In this document: positions 63,226-64,000 of the stretch, in pieces | Layout of the letters: the number at the start of each line of letters is the position of its first letter | How positions within the stretch are numbered: the first letter of the stretch is position 1 | Source of the DNA: Desulfuromonadales bacterium | GTDB taxonomy: Bacteria > Desulfobacterota > Desulfuromonadia > Geobacterales > Pseudopelobacteraceae | DNA length: 64,000 nt | Assembly: GCA_013349405.1 (NCBI GenBank) | Contig: DUZS01000002.1 | Coordinates: 179,926 to 243,925, forward strand | Direction of reading: 5' to 3' | Program-made: the position numbers and the translations under genes | The notes under the pieces: generated by a model | Told to the model about the DNA's origin: nothing | Seen by the model: only the letters and a program-made list of their open reading frames with translations | The model's database searches: none

Positions 63226-63933
63226 ATGACTGCATTCATGAAGTATTTTGTATTGATACTAACAGCTACTATAGTATCCGGTTGTGGAGGCGGAGGTGGC
63301 GGTGGAGGTTTACCTGTTCAAGAGCAAGTTGCCCCTGCAATATCCAACCTTCAGTATTCTCCCAAAGCCGTTTACTCAAATAGTGGGGGCGGAACTGCTA
63401 CTGTTTCTGCAACAGTTGATTTTTCTGACCCCAATGGAAATATTTCCACATTTACAATATCTGCGTATGACTCCAACAATTCCTTATTAGATACCCAAAC
63501 AAATTCTATTCTTGGTGTTGATGGCACGAAAACAGGGCAGTTGAATCTCTCTGGTGCTTTTGATACGACTGTCACAGGTATTTATAGGTTTGAAATTTTT
63601 TTGAAAGACTCAACAGGACTAAAATCGAATATTTTGTCCAACACAATTGAAATAACAGACTTCCCATGGAAAAATAAAGCGGTAAAACCAGTGGCGGGTG
63701 CAGGTACTTCTGCTTCGGTCAATGGCATAATTTACAACCTTGGTGGGTCTTTCCAAACAGATGGCTCCATCTGGAATTTAAATTTTACAGCATATGATAC
63801 AGCAACAAATACTTGGGCGACAAAATCTTTCTTACCGAATACGGGATTCAATGCTCTTGTGGCTACAAATGGCAAAATATATGGTTTTGGTGGATATAAT
63901 ATATGGTTCCTCACACAAACCTGTGCAAAGTAG
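63226..63933 (+). CDS. Lipoprotein with Ig-like and short kelch-like segments
   Basis: A 235-residue protein with signal peptide, lipobox (TIVSGCGG) and a Gly-rich spacer. An Ig-like domain (about 35-150) is followed by one kelch-like pair (GIIYNLGGS, YDTATNTW, NALVATNGKIYGFGG) and then a non-kelch end (IWFLTQTCAK). Kelch propellers need at least five repeats, so the protein is short for its type and may be truncated by a frameshift. GGAGG lies 7 bases before ATG 63226. The last 67 bases of the window hold no gene. Confidence 0.7.
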   Translation: MTAFMKYFVLILTATIVSGCGGGGGGGGLPVQEQVAPAISNLQYSPKAVYSNSGGGTATVSATVDFSDPNGNISTFTISAYDSNNSLLDTQTNSILGVDGTKTGQLNLSGAFDTTVTGIYRFEIFLKDSTGLKSNILSNTIEITDFPWKNKAVKPVAGAGTSASVNGIIYNLGGSFQTDGSIWNLNFTAYDTATNTWATKSFLPNTGFNALVATNGKIYGFGGYNIWFLTQTCAK

Positions 63934-64000
63934 TTGGCATGGTCAGATTACCCATGCAGTGATACAAATTAAGAATATAGTTCTTTGCCGTCCTGAATCC

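Noticed and set aside
61316..64000. Prophage or integrative element at the right end
   Set aside because: AT-richer and gene-poor, but no integrase, attachment repeats or phage genes are visible.

Overview
The window looks like chromosome of a Geobacter-type deltaproteobacterium (Desulfuromonadales/Geobacterales). This is inferred from gene content: a PEP-CTERM protein, a TatD-radical SAM fusion, a multihaem-style CxxCH sensor kinase, a bioF-bioH-bioC operon, a sigma-54-type glnB-glnA unit, split ManC domains and a very large set of hybrid histidine kinases. No rRNA, CRISPR array or prophage is visible. One tRNA (Leu, anticodon GAG) is present.

1-20 kb is an expanded two-component signalling island. 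It holds six sensor kinases, one CheB-CheR-PAS fusion and one LuxR-type response regulator, almost all on the minus strand; a near-identical second regulator lies just beyond it at 20.1 kb. Duplication and decay are visible: a frameshifted third copy of the regulator tail (1232-1306), and a kinase gene start cut off after 20 codons exactly where a VapBC-like toxin-antitoxin cassette ends (8786-8848). A (TCGG)7 tract, a palindromic repeat inside a coding sequence and an inverted-repeat element lie in the same stretch.

20-26 kb is an operon of NtrY-like kinase, NtrX-like regulator, S41 peptidase and LuxR-type regulator. The NtrX-like regulator has lost most residues needed for sigma-54 remodelling, which is the most unusual single observation in the window.

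26-46 kb is mostly housekeeping: YaaR, a TPR protein, TatD-radical SAM, aroE-aroK, DUF445, HU, tRNA-Leu, secG, mtaB, a ResB-like protein, a CDF transporter and recJ. The long spoIID-queA-tgt-yajC-secD-secF-TPR run joins tRNA queuosine synthesis to protein export. Two Opp/Dpp ATPases follow.

46-58 kb holds an ArsR-type regulator behind duplicated 11-bp-phased repeats, and the biotin operon bioF-bioH-bioC under a well-formed BirA box. A nucleotide-sugar operon follows (rfbB, rfbD, ManC cupin, lipoprotein, ManC guanylyltransferase), then an HDOD operon with two unrecognised proteins, a site-2 protease, and glnB-glnA behind a near-consensus sigma-54 promoter.

58-64 kb begins with an M23 peptidase, a two-domain class II aldolase-like protein and a SRAP protein. 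It then becomes an AT-richer, gene-poor accessory stretch with small lipoproteins, a PilZ protein, a second SRAP start codon remnant and a short kelch-like lipoprotein.
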